Assembly (NCBI GenBank): GCA_014529385.2
Contig: CM043959.1
Location: 1,055,358-1,119,357, forward strand
Direction of reading: 5' to 3'
Length of the DNA stretch: 64,000 nucleotides
Origin: Adiantum capillus-veneris
Lineage: Eukaryota > Streptophyta > Polypodiopsida > Polypodiales > Pteridaceae
Numbering within the stretch: the stretch's first letter is position 1; each line of letters opens with the position of its first letter. Below, one piece after another: positions 49,894 to 62,270 of this stretch. The position numbers and the translations under genes are program-made. Under the pieces are notes generated by a model. The model did no database searches. It had not been told where the DNA came from and was given only the letters and a program-made list of their open reading frames with translations.

Positions 49894-52185
49894 TTAGAAA
49901 CTAGTACAATTGTCCATTTTGTGAAGCATACGAAGAAAAAGTGAGAATTGACAAATGCTATGCATCCATGCCTGTATAGGTTTGCGGCTTCGGCTCAGTG
50001 CCCTAAAGATATCAGCATCTGCCAGGGTTGGTTGATGGATAAACATGTTCTCATTTTGGCTTAACCCTAGCACACGCAGATAAATAAAATACAAATGTTT
50101 ACATGCAAGATATGGTTTTTGCTTTGACACCCGTTCCATGAATTTTGGACATGTGCACGATGGCTGGTTGCAAATACAAACTTTGTACATCCCGACATGA
50201 CCATATTCACTTTTGGTCTCTACTTTGAAGACCTCATTAACACCATCTGCTGCACATATCTCTTCTACGACCTTCGCTCTCAAGGCTAGTGCTAAACTGA
50301 TCTTGCGAGCAACATCCTCAAAAATGGAAGTCTGATACCGTACACGCACACCATCTTGCACTATGGCTCTTGCACTGCCTTCAGGAGTGGATGTATCTTT
50401 TGACTTGAAAGGAGAGTTGGTCATATTTTGTGCAGGAGAAACCGGCGTTACATTAGATATTCCTTCTTTGCTGAGCTCCACTTGATACCCCCCTTCATGC
50501 AATATTTGCACCTTATCCTCTGATAGGTTGGTGCCCACATGCACGAGCCAAGTGTGTGGTGGATGCTGAGGCTGAGGCTCAATGTTCTGTTCTACTATAT
50601 GGCAATGCAATACATGATCCGAACAAAACCAAAACCATTGACGCACCACACCATTTGGATGTTTTTGATATCCTTCAAAAGATGGGACCGATATACCAAG
50701 GCTAGAACCTGCAATACTGCATCCACACCTTCGTCCTCGTCTTGGCGTGCCGCTACATGTGACCCTACTACCTTGTGGAGTTCGGCGTATGGCCCACATT
50801 GCCTCATTGACCTTGCGCTCAACTACATATTGCCCACCAGAACCTATACTTCGTTTTGGGGTTTGTGATATCCCTTCTTTTGCAAAGTTGATCTTACGTG
50901 GTCTTCCACACTTCTTGCGATCTTTGGTGACCGAGTTGTACTCAGGCCTATGCGATGCATCATCTTCCACGTTGATAACCTCATTTGGCTTGCCTTTTTC
51001 CTTGATGTCTCCTTATCTCCTGTCAATGGAGTTGGTTGTTTATACATTGGAGTGCCCTCAGTAGCCGCATTCACTACTCTTATCACTTGAATCAGACGTT
51101 TTTCATGGTGTTCCGCAAGCTTTTGTGTTGATGGACCTTCCAATGTGTTTTCCATGGCTGTATGAAATGGCCTTTGTGCTCTGTAAGATGGAATTTGCAA
51201 GGTCGGTTGTACATGCATCATATAATGAAATGTGTTTACGGAAACCCTCCCCTGCTAGCCAGCTGCCATGCTTGCTCTCCGCAAGGTTAGTGCGTGGAGT
51301 GTTTGGTCCATCAGAACTACTTTCTATGCATGCCATAATGCCACCCCAATGTGCAATACAAATTTCCCACCAACTAAGCCATGAATCCATGTATGGAATG
51401 TTACGGTCTATGCAATGACTGTTACGCCACCATTGGCGTATCAGACGAGCCTCTGCAGCCTCTTTTGTTGGTGCTTGCCTCCACTTATCACACATTTCTT
51501 TGTGTGTGTGTTGAGAAGCTTGCACCACATACTTTGATTCAAGCGTTGCTTCCAATGGAAAAGATAAGAATTCTCTCGGTCGCTCATTGTATTGGTCTTG
51601 TCACCACCATTGAAAACAATTCGAACTGCGTTCCAATTTGCTTGAGCTTCATCCGGCATGAAGCCAAAGAAATTAGCTTTGTCACACCCACATGATATAA
51701 TTACATCATTGAGGCACTCCCAAAACAAACATTGCGTTTCCATGTCTTCCTGTTTCATTTCACAAGTTGCAATAGTCAAAAGGTCCTGCATGCTACAAAC
51801 AAATTGTTTTAGAGAGAGTCAAAGGCAAGCCACAAAGCTGTTAAGGTGCGCCATGTACCTTAGATCATCACCATTGTAAGACCTTGGAATCTCTGTAACT
51901 TGTTCCACTTGTTGTATTTGCATTAAAAGCTTTGTCAATGTGCCCTTCTTTTCGGCCTGTAAGAGTTTTTGTCTTGTACTCCTTTTGAAGCTATTTGAGA
52001 GCAAAACTTGAGGGGGGGGTACATAGATCTATTAACTCCTTTTGACTGAATTGCGCCTTTGACGGACTATCCACAATGGCAATGGGAGTCATGCTAGGTG
52101 AGCCTGCATATTGTGTTTGATGGGATACATTGACTTTGTATTTACGTGAAAGCTGTTCATCCAGTACATAGATGAATTCACCCAA
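49894..52185 (-). pseudogene. SWIM zinc-finger transposase-like gene (MULE-like), broken
   Basis: Consecutive minus-strand frames (52185-51819, 51791-51441, 51555-51103, 50970-49894) together read like one protein. They include GFMPDEAQANWNAVRIVFNGG, an LFHW segment, EAAEARLIRQWWRN, DSWLSWWEICIAHWGG, TNLAESKHGSWLAGEG and finally a SWIM finger CTCPKF…YLACKH (CxC…CxH) near 50130. The NLAE…W block plus C-terminal SWIM is the layout of MULE/FAR1-type transposases. Frameshifts near 51500, 51100 and 50900-50960, and weak exon boundaries, show decay. MULE proteins cut and paste Mutator-like elements. I found no terminal inverted repeats around it. Confidence 0.6.
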
Positions 52186-52199
52186 ATTGTTAAGAGCGT

Positions 52200-52577
52200 C
52201 CTCTCAAGAGGCTAATTCATTTCAATATCACCAGCTTCGATGACTGCATCTAAATTTGTAAATTGCATTGGAGAAATTAAGTATAAAAGAAATGATTCAG
52301 ATATTATAAATTTACCATTGTAAAAAGGATAAGAAAACTCTTTACCCAGGAAAAATAAAGAGCAAGCCATAATAATATGCTAAACAAATAATTAAGCACA
52401 AGATCACATTGTATAAACTATCAAATTGTTTATGTACTCACGTCTAATAATATAGCCCTTATAAATTTAAAATTAATATTATTTTATTATTTTGAAAAAT
52501 TAATGTTAAAAAATACAAAATATTTAATAAAAAGTATTTGCTACAAAATATTTGTTTGTGACTGTGTGACTGTGTGA
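52200..52577. other. AT-rich gap, no gene seen
   Basis: Strongly AT-rich, with no usable frame. It may be an intron of, or flank to, the SWIM-finger gene. Confidence 0.5.
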
Positions 52578-52950
52578 TCACGTGATCATTCCCAAAACCA
52601 ATAGAAACTCCACTATCTCATGGGATTGAAAATCAACTAGAACGCACTCCACCTTTGGTGCCTTCTCAATTGGGATGTCATTCTCGTTCATCCACCACAT
52701 CCATGCCTCCAATTTGTGATTACCATCCCAAACCACAAAGTACCTCTCGACCATGTGACTAAGCTCGGGGATTTGATGAAGCTCCTCATCCAAATCATAT
52801 GACATTGCAAGATCCCTCGAAGGGTGACCACGATGAGAAAATTGTTTGTGATCCTCCCCAGGAATCCGTTCACTAACAATAAAACTTGCCATGGTTGTTT
52901 GGTAGCTTTTGTTTGCAATGGAGAGTTGAAAATCCACCACATGGTCATCA
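52578..52950 (-). pseudogene. Protein-like ORF fragment (VWDGNH-containing), possibly 5' exon of SWIM gene
   Basis: The frame reads MVDFQLSIANKSYQTTMASFI…, then HRGHPSRDLAMSYDLDEELHQ, and ERYFVVWDGNHKLEAWMWW before TGA at 52578. It abuts the truncated gypsy RNase H at about 52960. It may be the upstream exon of the SWIM-finger gene, into which the gypsy element inserted. No firm family assignment. Confidence 0.35.
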
Positions 52951-52959
52951 TGCGTGCGG

Positions 52960-54130
52960 ATGGCGGGGTTTGGAAGAAGTCGACATAGAGTGATCCATTC
53001 GCAGAATGAAAGGAGTCCCCAATAAATAGTTCTTCCATGAGTCTAAGGCATGTAGAACTGCAAGGAGTTCCTTTTCATATATGCCTAGAGCTTGCTCAAC
53101 AGGGTCGAGCCTTCGACTTTCATAGCCTATAGCATGCCTTTCTTGAAGCAAAACGGCTCCAAGGCAATCACCACAAGCATCACATTGGACCTCAAATGGC
53201 TTTGAGAGATCCGGTAGTGTAAGCACAGGTTGAGAGATAAGCTTTTCTTTAAGCTTTTTGAAAGCATTGTTCTCCTTGGCAGACCATGTGTACCTAACGT
53301 TTTTCTTTGTTAGGTCATGTAATGGTCCCGCTATTAGTGATAACTTTTCTATGAAGCGTCTATAGTATGCGCACATACCTATAAAGATTCTTAACTCATG
53401 AAGAATCCTTGGTTCAGGCCATCCTTTTATTACCTCTAGATTTGATGGATCCATTTGGATGCCATCTTGAGAGATAATGTGACCTAAATACTGAATCTCT
53501 TGTAAGAAAAATTCACTTTTCTTTCGATTAACATAAAGTTTATTCTCTCTTAAAACTTGAAATATTACCTGGAGGTGTTGCTTGTGTTTGTCTAATGAAT
53601 CAGAGTAGATGATGATATCATCAAGGAACACTTCAGTGAAGGTTCGGTGAGGCCTGAATAGATTCTCCATTAAGCGGTTGATGTGGCTGGTGCATTGGTC
53701 AAGCCAAACGGCATGGCAATGTGTTTGTAAAGACCAAACGTAGTGCGAAATGTGGTCTTTACAATGTCTTGATCAACTATCCTTATTTGATGATAGCCAC
53801 TTTTTAGGTCAATCCTACTGAAGTAGGTGGACCCTTGTAGCTTATCAAATAGGTCTTCTACCTGTGGAATGAAAAACCTATTTTTGATAGTGATCCTATT
53901 TAGTGCTCTATAGTCGACACACATACGATATGTGCCGTCTTTCTTTTGCACTAGTAGCATAGGAGAACAAAATGGAGATGAGCTAGGCCTAACCATGTCC
54001 TTCTCAACTAACTCATGCACTTGCTGTATAATCTCCTCTTGTTGATCTTGAGAAACTCTATAAGGAGGTTTGTTAGGCGGTGAACTTCTTGGAAGAAGTT
54101 CAATTGCATGGTCATCATTGCCTCATTTAG
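52960..54130 (-). pseudogene. Gypsy reverse transcriptase and RNase H (truncated)
   Basis: The upstream segment [22 protein letters not shown] leads into [40 protein letters not shown] and [14 protein letters not shown] frameshift falls at LTNAPAT (53670), then the catalytic EVFLDDIIIYS, YLGHIIS, the RT connection and RNase H (FEVQCDACGDCLGAVLLQE…LDSWKNYLL). Coding ends soon after RMDH. A TGA at 54125-54123 (likely CGA) separates it from the protease side. Confidence 0.92.
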
Positions 54131-54700
54131 GAGGTAGTTCACAAGGGATGTCGTCAATAAAGACATCTTGAAACCCCTTGAGAAAATTGGGTAACTCTAA
54201 TTCTTTGTGGTTGCTTGTATTTTCTTTTGCTAAAGCATTAGATTCATTTTGAGAATCTTTAACAAAAATCATGTACACAGAAATAGATCTCTTTATTGAC
54301 TTATTGAAAGCTTGCTTATGTACAATGAGTATGGTGTTACCCATTTCCTTAGCATCTATATACATATCTTTTTCCCTGAACCTATACTAGATTCTTCTTT
54401 CAGGGAATTGAACATTGACAGCCAGGCGATCAAACCATGGAGCCTCAATTTCCCAATTAAGGGAGTGGCTGAAGCTTCTTGCCCCTTGAAAGCACCGTCT
54501 ACGGGTAGGACATCTCCCATCTCATAGGCTTGTATGCCTAACTTGGTGGCCAACTTTGTAGATATGAAATTATGAGTAGAACTAGGGTCAAAGAGAATAA
54601 AAGCATCATGTTCTCTTACCTTTCCCCAAGCATGGCATAGAGGAGATCCTTTGTGGTGAGTTTCCTCCTCTTGGATTTTGACCAAGGTAGCTCTAGGAGG
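54123..54700 (-). pseudogene. Gypsy aspartic protease region, active site altered
   Basis: The frame contains FILFDPSSTHNFISTKLA. Retroviral-type proteases of this group carry D-S/T-G here, so the glycine is lost (DPSS) and activity is unlikely. The domain lies between gag and RT, as expected. Confidence 0.8.
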
Positions 54701-55820
54701 ATCATGGTGGGTGTTCTTTTGGGAACAAGCGCGGTACGCATGCCCTTGTTCTCCGCACTTGAAACACCGGTTATCCTTGCGATAATGCTCAAGCTCTTCA
54801 CGAGAGAAAGTTTGTTTTTGCCTTTGTAAACTCCCTTCTCCTTAGCTTTGTTGGAATTGCCCTTAGGAGACTTTTGGACATTGTCCTTCCCCTTAGGCTC
54901 ATTGTAACCCTTGTTTTCCGAGGGCTTAGAATTCCTCTTAGCCCCTGTTTGGAAATTGATTCGAGAGGCCACCATAGTATGGTGTATTACCGCCGATATG
55001 GTGTGTGGCCTTAGGGAGTTGACATACTCCGCCATTTCTTTGGTTAAGCCTGCACAAAATTGCTGCTTTTGCTCTCCAAAATCCAACTTTTTGAAGACAG
55101 TGGCTTTGAGTTGTAGGTCCCAAAACTTGTCTACATATTTGTGGATGGATTCATAGGGAGAGAGATTCAAGCTTCGCCATTCGGTGAGTACTTTGTCTTT
55201 GGCATCGGTTGCCAAAAACTGCTTCATAATGGAAGCTGTTAAAGCTTTCCATGTTCGTGGAGCTTCATTGTTGGCTTGTAGGCTAGACCACCATTGTCTG
55301 GTGGAAAGTTCATAGCTACATAGCATAGCTTAGAGGACTCTGTGAAGCCCTCATCTCCGAATGCCGCATCAAATTGTTGGATAAAGGCGAAGACTTTGTC
55401 CGTAGCACCAAAGGTGCCATTGTAGGTAAGGAAAGGGATGCTCTTCCCTCCCTCTTTGAACTTCTTGAGCTTGGGTGACCTCTTCCATGCGGCATAGGAT
55501 TTACTATGGCCTCTTATTTTTTAAGGTTCAAAGGTTACACCATCACTTTCTTCAGAAGATGAAGAATTTGAGGAAGATGGAGAAGAGGGTGACCTCTTTC
55601 TCGCCTTTTTCTTGGCTTGATCTTTGCTGTCTTCACTATCACTTTCATAAGAGGAAGAGGATGTAGAAGATGGAGAAGAGGGTGTCCTCTTTCTTGCCTT
55701 TTTCTTCTCTTGCTTTTTGTCATCCCTCTTTGCAGTATGGTGTGGAGAAGTATGCGATGGTATTCTCCGTTTTGGAGGCAATGGAGAGTGTTTAGCCCGC
55801 CGTCTTTGCTGAGCCATCTC
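54616..55820 (-). pseudogene. Gypsy gag region
   Basis: An N-terminal basic/Ser-rich part (55817-55521) carries two copies of a KKKARKR(T/S)PSSPSS block. Then comes a retrotransposon gag domain (ANNEAPRTWKALTASIMKQFL…WRSLNLSPYESIHKYVDKFWDLQLKA…FCAGLTKEMAEYVNSLRP). Finally, in a shifted frame near 54790-54740, there is a zinc knuckle CFKCGEQGHAYRAC. Gag forms the particle that packages element RNA. Frameshifts near 55330-55520 and 54790 break it. Confidence 0.85.
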
Positions 55821-56597
55821 CCCCGAGGTGGCGGGAGACTCACTTCTTTCTCGTTCCTTCGGTAGAGGCTCTTGAGTTCTCCTTTGAGAAGGAGATGCAT
55901 CATCAAGGAGAAAATTTCTGATCCCTTCATAGGGATTCTCTTCTTCTTCCCGAATCAGAGAGAGACCTCTTTTGGAAGTCTCGCAAGGAGGCTTCCTAGG
56001 TGTTTGCTCGTCATAGTGGGGAGCTTAGAGAATCCCATGTGCATGAAGCTATCGTTTCACTTCACTTTGGATGGATGGATTGCCCATGGATTGTTGAAGC
56101 CTAGAAACAAGATGGGCATCATTTAGTAGCTTTCTCATTAGCAAAATCAGATTTATCAACATTAATTTTACTCTCTTTACTATTGTCAGCCATTCTAACA
56201 ACTTTTAGGTGTAAAATTTTTAGGTCTACTTTGGCACTTCAAGCCCTAGTTGCTACTCCTCTTTACCCCTTTAGAAAAAGAACTCAAGCTACTATACCCG
56301 TGGCTCGAATACCATTAATTGCAAGGAATAGAAGAGAGGGTCGTTCAACACCAAAACAACATCGGCTCCTGTCAAGATTCTAATAGCTCAATAGTGGTTA
56401 AGCCGTAGGCAAGCCCCGTAGGACTCCACTATTGAGACCATAGCTCTCGACGGTGATGCCCCGTTAACTGCACAAAGGCAGGCACACTACAAGGCTAAAA
56501 AATCCCTATTCTACTTACTCACATACAATTAGTAATACCAACCATTTATAGCTAGCTTGAGGACCTCCCTTCTTGAGCAAGAAAAGAGAAACCTTGT

Positions 56598-56609
56598 GCT
56601 CTGATACCA
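56598..56609 (-). promoter_or_regulatory. Gypsy primer binding site
   Basis: Minus-strand TGGTATCAGAGC lies one base inside the LTR end …AAATGTTACA (plus strand TGTAACATTT from 56611). Confidence 0.9.
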
Positions 56610-56610
56610 A

Positions 56611-58069
56611 TGTAACATTTAATGGCCTAGTTACTTGTGTGTAGCAGAAATTAGCATGAACATAGTGAGCATTTCATTATAATAGATTCTTAATGAGGAT
56701 AACAAGAGTTCTTGGGTGGAGAGAGCAACAAAAAGCATAACACCTAGTTAGATCGCATGAACAATACTTCAAAAGAGAGAGAAATTAAGCTATTGACAAC
56801 AGTTGAGGACTGGATTTACATGGAGCTGGTCCCCGCTCTAGAAGGCTTTGTATTATGGTTTCTCCCATCAAGAGAGACATTTTACAATACAATTCTTTGT
56901 GTTCCTTCAATACTAGCTAGTGCAATGAAGATGGAACCTCCTGCACTAAGCAAAACACTTATCAAACACCACATCAATTCCCTCACGGTATCAGACCCAT
57001 TAGGCAAAATTTGGACTCACAAAGGGGCCTATAAGGAGTTTGAGTTCCTCTCTCATGTCCAAAACGGGCGTGCGGTATATTTTTTTACAAATCAACTCTA
57101 AACTTGGCGGAGATTTGACAGTTAGAATCTACTCTTCAAGCTCTTTCTATTGATATATAGCACGCCATGAGATTCCTCATATTTTGAAAGATTCTATTTT
57201 TGATTCTCTTGTGATGTGAACTCCGTCTAGAATCTAGAGAATAAAAAATAGAATCTCTCAAAATATGAGGAATCTTGTGGCATGCTATATATCAATAGAA
57301 AAAGCTTGAAGAGTAGATTCTAACTGCCAAATCTTCGCCAAGTTTACAGTTGATTTGCAAAAATTTTACCGCACGCCCGTTTTGGACATGAGAGAGGAAG
57401 TCAAACTCCTTATAAAGCCCCTTTGTGAGTCCAAATTTTCCCTAATGCAAGACCTCACACACCTTCGAAAATGGTGAGACCTAGCGGGATATGAGAGTAG
57501 ATTGAGAGTAAGAAGGAGTATTCTTACGATAAAGATGTACATCTCCTCACATAATCACTCATATTAGCATAGCTTAGCTTAGTAATTAGCATGGTAGAGG
57601 AGATGAGCATGCATTTAAGCTTGGCTCTTGGTTGGATTTTCATCACAAAGTCAAGATTTGTTGGTGTAGGCCTCTCTTCTCACAAGCTTCGAGTAGGTGA
57701 TAAGCTTTCCATTAAAGCTTGAGAAGAGAGAGAGAGTCTTCTTACTCCACACATGAGCTAGTGTGAGTGTGTAGGTGATAATGCCTTTGAAAAATCAGCC
57801 CCCTCTCTCTCTTGGTTGACCCCTCTTTCTATTTGCTCTTGCTAGCATCCTATTGGACCTCCCGAGGCTTAGCCAATGGCAATTAAGCAGCATAAGTGAT
57901 AGCCTTCTGACATGTGTCCCCCTTTCCCCTTTTGTGAGAGCTTTAGGTAATTAATTAATTCAACTAAACTCTCATTGGACCCCTTTGCCTCCTGGCCAAT
58001 AGGAATCAGGCAAGCCCAATGGCATTCTATATCATGCTTCAACCCATATCATGCTTTCTATAACCAACA
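56611..58069 (-). repeat. Gypsy 5' LTR (~1.46 kb)
   Basis: The inner end TGTAACATTT at 56611 and a proposed outer end …ATAACCAACA at 58069 (plus strand) give TG…CA ends. The outer end is placed where copia RT coding begins. It contains a large hairpin at 56998-57447. Confidence 0.6.
56998..57447. repeat. Large inverted repeat, 213-bp arms, ~24-bp spacer
   Basis: Arm 56998-57210 (cattaggcaaaatttggact…) is complementary to 57235-57447 (…agtccaaattttccctaatg) with scattered mismatches. Both arms include gggcgtgcggt/accgcacgccc and the pair around atagcacgccatgag/ctTgtggcatgctat. It lies inside the gypsy LTR. A transcript through it would fold into a long hairpin. Confidence 0.92.
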
Positions 58070-59150
58070 TTACAAGATCATGTAGCCTCCTAATCACATA
58101 ACCATGTGGCTGCTCCATAAAGGAAATCTCATCCAAGTCATTATTCAAGAAATCATTCTTTACATCCATTTGTTTCAACACCCAATCTAAAGCTATAGTC
58201 ATTGCAATAAACACAGGAATGGTAGCCATCTTGGCTACAGGGATGAATGTTTCCTCATTATCAATCCCATAAGATTGTGCATAACCCTTGGCCACAAACC
58301 TTGCCTTGTACTTGCTCACACTACCATCAAAATTGTGCTTTATCTTGTTAACCGGCTTACATACAATTGCCTTATTTCGCTCTAGTAATGGCACCAATTC
58401 CCATGTTTCATTTGCATCAAGGACAACCATCTCCTCATCCATAGCTTGTTGCCATTTCTCATCTTTTGCAACATCTTCAAAGCAAGTGGGTTCTACTTCC
58501 TGTGTAATTTTTGCCATATATCCACAATGACGAGACACATAAATCATAAGTCAATCTCTGCATATGATTTCTTACTCTCTCAAACTCGCATGGTCTAAGG
58601 TCACTTCCAAGTGCCTTATTTCTTGCCTTCATTCTTCTTGCACCCGGAGTTTTTGTAGAGGGTATACCAAACTCCTCATCTAAACTAACCACTGTTATCA
58701 CCATCATCATGACCAACACTCAAATTTGGCAACTCAGGGGCATGATCAACTTTTTTCTTTTCTTTTCTCAATACATTTGAAGAGTTAGGAGGAATCACTC
58801 CTTCATGCAATGTGCCACTCCATGCCTTCGCACCATGACCTGAACTAGGTGACCGTTGTGGTCCACTGAAAAACCTATGACTGCAAACATATATTTTTTG
58901 TAGCCACATTCTCTCTTACATCAGCCCCTAAAGCATCCTTTACATCATCATACCAGCTTGCCATTTCATAAACAACAACGTCTTTGCTCAACCTCACTTT
59001 ATTGTGATAGGATTGTAACACTTATACCCTTTCTATTCAAGGAAATAGCCAATAAACACACATTTCTTAGCTTTTGGATCAAGCTTACTTCTTACCTCAT
59101 CCGACATATGCACATAAGCAATACACTCAATGTTGGGGGGTCCATTGTAG
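58040..59150 (-). pseudogene. Ty1/copia fragment: integrase C-terminus and start of reverse transcriptase
   Basis: On the minus strand SKLDPKAKKCVFIGY (integrase C-terminal part, about 59085-59050) is followed after stops by a Ser/Pro linker (SGPQRSPSSGHGAKAW). RT then begins with FEDVAKDEKWQQAMDEEMVVLDANETWELVPL and KYKARFVAKGYAQSYGIDNEETFIPVAKM, and stops after MEQPHGYVI. It ends at the gypsy LTR boundary, so the gypsy element apparently cut it. Other end 59131-59150. Confidence 0.85.
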
Positions 59151-59508
59151 TATAGCTCCAATGACCAACATATAGAGTGATGAGCTACCCAGTTAGGGTG
59201 GCATGGAAACACTCACACAAGATTAGTGAGCTAATTAATGCAACACAAATGGTTAACTCTATAAGGTGACCTTGACCTATTGAGGAGCTAAGCCACAAGA
59301 TTGGAAATGTCCAATTCCACTTCTCCTCACCTGAATCAACTCACTCAAACACAGTAACGATGCCAATGATGCACAACATTGCTAATCCTATCATGCTACA
59401 TACTAATTACAAGCGCACACACATATATCTAGCAAGCAACCACGCTTCAATAAAATCTACATGCACACACAAAGAATAGAGAGAAACCTCTTGATGTGGA
59501 GGCTTCTC

Positions 59509-60450
59509 CTATTGAAGAGAGAAGGATCTCTCCTCTTGAAGAGCTCGTTGTAACTTCAGGGCTTCTAGTTCACTGCGTAAAGAAGTCAAGGTGTCAGATA
59601 GACTTTGCAAGAGTACTGAGGCAATCTCTACTTGAGGAGAGTTGCTGAATAGCATTCTCTCTTCTTCTATCTTGGTAGCAACAGTGACAAACTCAAAGAT
59701 TTTGTTGTGAAGTCTTGGCAAGAGCCTTTCCGCCCACTTCTTGACTGAATTCTCATGGTTGTTGGGGAAGCTTGGTGATAAGGGACTTTTTTATGTTCAT
59801 GAGTTCTACAAAGTCTCATTTGGCTGGAGCATTCGGTTTTCCAACTCATCCCTAACCTTCTCTTTGAAGTCACCTGGTCTGAAAGCTTCACAAAACTGCT
59901 ACCTTAGTGTTGTCCAAGTAGTGAAGTGGTTTTAGTAAGCTGGATGTACCATTTATCTTCTAAGCCATCCAAGGTTGGCAGGAAGAGCACTGGGTAGGCA
60001 TCTTCTCTGTTGAGCTAGCATGGTCATCTGCATCCTCTGTGGAGAGTCCTCTGAAAGTCAAAAACTTTATGTTCACCTTTGTCAGGATGCTTGTGAGCTC
60101 CTGCATGGAGGCTTGCTTAGGAGTGTTTTGCTCAAGAGCAAACTATAACATAGTGGGTGAGAATTTTATTGGGAAGGTAACCTGGGAGGTGAAGAACTAG
60201 TTGAGGGAATGGAGGTAGCTGCATGGGAAGGAAGGGGTGTCGAGGCTTGTGGACTTCTACTTGGCATGAGAGGTTGACGCTTTCTATGGCAGTACTTTAG
60301 AGGGCTCAGTAATGGGCTTTGCCAATCTTTATACTGCCTTGTATGTGTCATGCAGTAGCAAAAACCCATGCAAGCTCTGGGTGTCGAGATCCTCAAACTT
60401 GTTGGATAGTCTAGACCAACTAGATCAGACTCGACTATACCAGGCAAGAC
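59509..60450 (-). pseudogene. Decayed retrotransposon gag remnant
   Basis: Several minus-strand frames combine to a gag-like reading: LDGLEDKWYIQLTKTTSLLGQ, FRPGDFKEKVRDELENRM, PRLHNKIFEFVTVATKIEEERML and a C-terminal helix SLSDTLTSLRSELEALKLQRALQEE. Frameshifts and stops are frequent. The group is probably Ty3/gypsy; no RT is attached. Confidence 0.5.
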
Positions 60451-61090
60451 TCAACTAGACCACTCCTACTAGATAGGGGTGAGAGAGACTAGACCATCTA
60501 AACGAGGAGAAGATGGACTCGACCAAGATGGAGAAGAGCAAAGCTGGTCTAGGACCACACAAGTAGATTAGACCAGGCGAGGAGTTGAACGAGCTAGCTC
60601 CTCAATCTGTAGGCTCAATGGAGTGGAGTGAGACTTTAGTTGAGGTCCCACCAAGCATGCCAAAAACAGAGCACCTATAGCAAGGAAAGTGTATTGTGCT
60701 CTCTATAGCGGGTGCTCCTTAGTGCAGTAAGCAAGGAAACTCACTCCAACATTTTAAAAAAAAATTCACACAAAAATGGAACAACAACTCAAAACCCATT
60801 GGAGCTTGACAAACTCATAGGACCACACAGACTCTGGCTGGTAGCACATTCGGCTCCAAGTCCAAGACTCTAGGCTACAATGGGGGGGTCAAGGCTCCAA
60901 TGTGCAGGGAGGGTGTAGAGGTGTGGTGTTGGACTCAAGACGCAAGAATTAGAACGCTAGGATAATGACTAGAACCAACTACTAATATCTACAATCATAA
61001 AGAGGCAACAACGGGTAACAAGTCTATCTCCAAACTATGGTGGTGGTGATCTAGTCATGGTGTCGAGTAGACCATCACCCATATCCTGCC
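60400..61090. other. Degenerate 'actagacca' repeat zone, no gene
   Basis: From 60410 to 60610 words of the type actagacca / gactcgacca recur irregularly. The rest has no coding potential I can see. It may be LTR or leader sequence of the adjacent gag remnant. Confidence 0.45.
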
Positions 61091-62270
61091 ATGTGTCACT
61101 AACTAGAAGAGAGTCCGTCCAGTGTGAATTCCAACCCAACTATAACTAACAACATGTCGTGCGCCAGTGACATTGTAGCCCTACTACAAGCTTGGAAAGC
61201 AAAGCGGCATCTGGAGCTCATGATCAATGATACGTAGCCCACCCTCTTGATGAGGTAAAAAAATAGTCCTCCAATCGACACGCGGCCTCGTATCACTCAT
61301 ACTTTCTAAAACTCCCTACAAAAAATTGCACACCAAGTGCCAAATGTGAGACAAGGCTTGAGGATACAAGGTCCAACAAGAAGTAGTAAACCAAGCTATA
61401 GCAAGTAAAACTTGATTCACTACTAAAGCTTTGCATGCTAATGATGAATGCATGGTTGACCAATGACAAAGCTTCCTACAAATCGATATCAAAACCGGAT
61501 CAAAGTACTACTGAGAAGAGACATCCAAATCAACATAAAAGCCCAGATATCTACAAGTCTGGCCTTGAGCCAACCAAGTAAAACCAAGCTACTCTCCCCA
61601 TTGATAGGGATCCTCTTCTCCAACCACAAAAGCCAAATGATTTGTGCCACTTGATAAGAGCTCCACTAGTACAACAAAAAGTAGAAAGAGCATCCAACAA
61701 GTTGTCTAAAGTATCAGGTGCACAATGAAAAAATAACAAAGTCTCATCTACATACTCATAATTCAAAAAATCTTGCAATCCCTCAAGAGGTATGTGTAAG
61801 CATTGAATCTATGGAGTCCTACCTTGGAGAAACAAAGACATGGTTTTTTCAAAAAATAGAAATAGATATGGCATTAGAGGGCAACCCTTTCACACTAAAA
61901 TAGAGAGAGAGTGAACCATCTACCAACATGTCCACCTATCGCGACATATTTTGTAGTTGATCTATATAGAGCAGAGATCCCCTGAATCCACTACATAGGG
62001 AAACTCATATGAAGCAATGTGCCCTCTAGAAAATTCCAAATCCACTCGATCATATGCTATTTTTCAAAATCAAGAAGCATGACCGTTGTAGGCTAATTAG
62101 ACTGTCGCACCAATTCTATTTCCTCATAAAACGTAAGTACATTTTCCAAAATACTTCGATCTTGAACAAAGCCTATTTGAGAAGAGTGAATGAAATCCAG
62201 AAGTTAAGGAATCAAAATAGCACCAATCAAGTAAGCCAATATCTTATAGAGAGAAATCAAAAAAGTGATT
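61090..62270 (-). pseudogene. L1-type LINE reverse transcriptase fragment
   Basis: Minus-strand frames carry RSILENVLTFYEE and LLDFEK.AYDRVDLEF (about 62150-62030), then VKGCPLMPYLFLFFEK, then NYEYVDETLLFFHCAPDTLDNLLDALSTF (catalytic box YVDE instead of Y/FADD), and DTRPRVDWRTIFLPHQEGGLRIID near 61290-61210. The order is that of L1 RT. Stops and frameshifts are frequent. It is much older than the LINE at 11255 and on the other strand. Confidence 0.75.

Larger units (their letters stand above)
52960..58069 (-). mobile_element. Ty3/gypsy LTR retrotransposon, 3'-truncated
   Basis: Minus-strand order is LTR (56611-58069), primer binding site, gag, protease, reverse transcriptase and RNase H, then it stops abruptly at about 52960. 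No integrase or 3' LTR is found. The LTR's outer end is placed where a copia RT fragment resumes (TGTTGGTTATAG… on the minus strand from 58069). Frameshifts occur in every domain. Confidence 0.85.

Noticed and set aside
56757-57101. 114-codon plus-strand ORF in the gypsy LTR
   Set aside because: It runs into the arm of the large hairpin and resembles no protein; likely chance.
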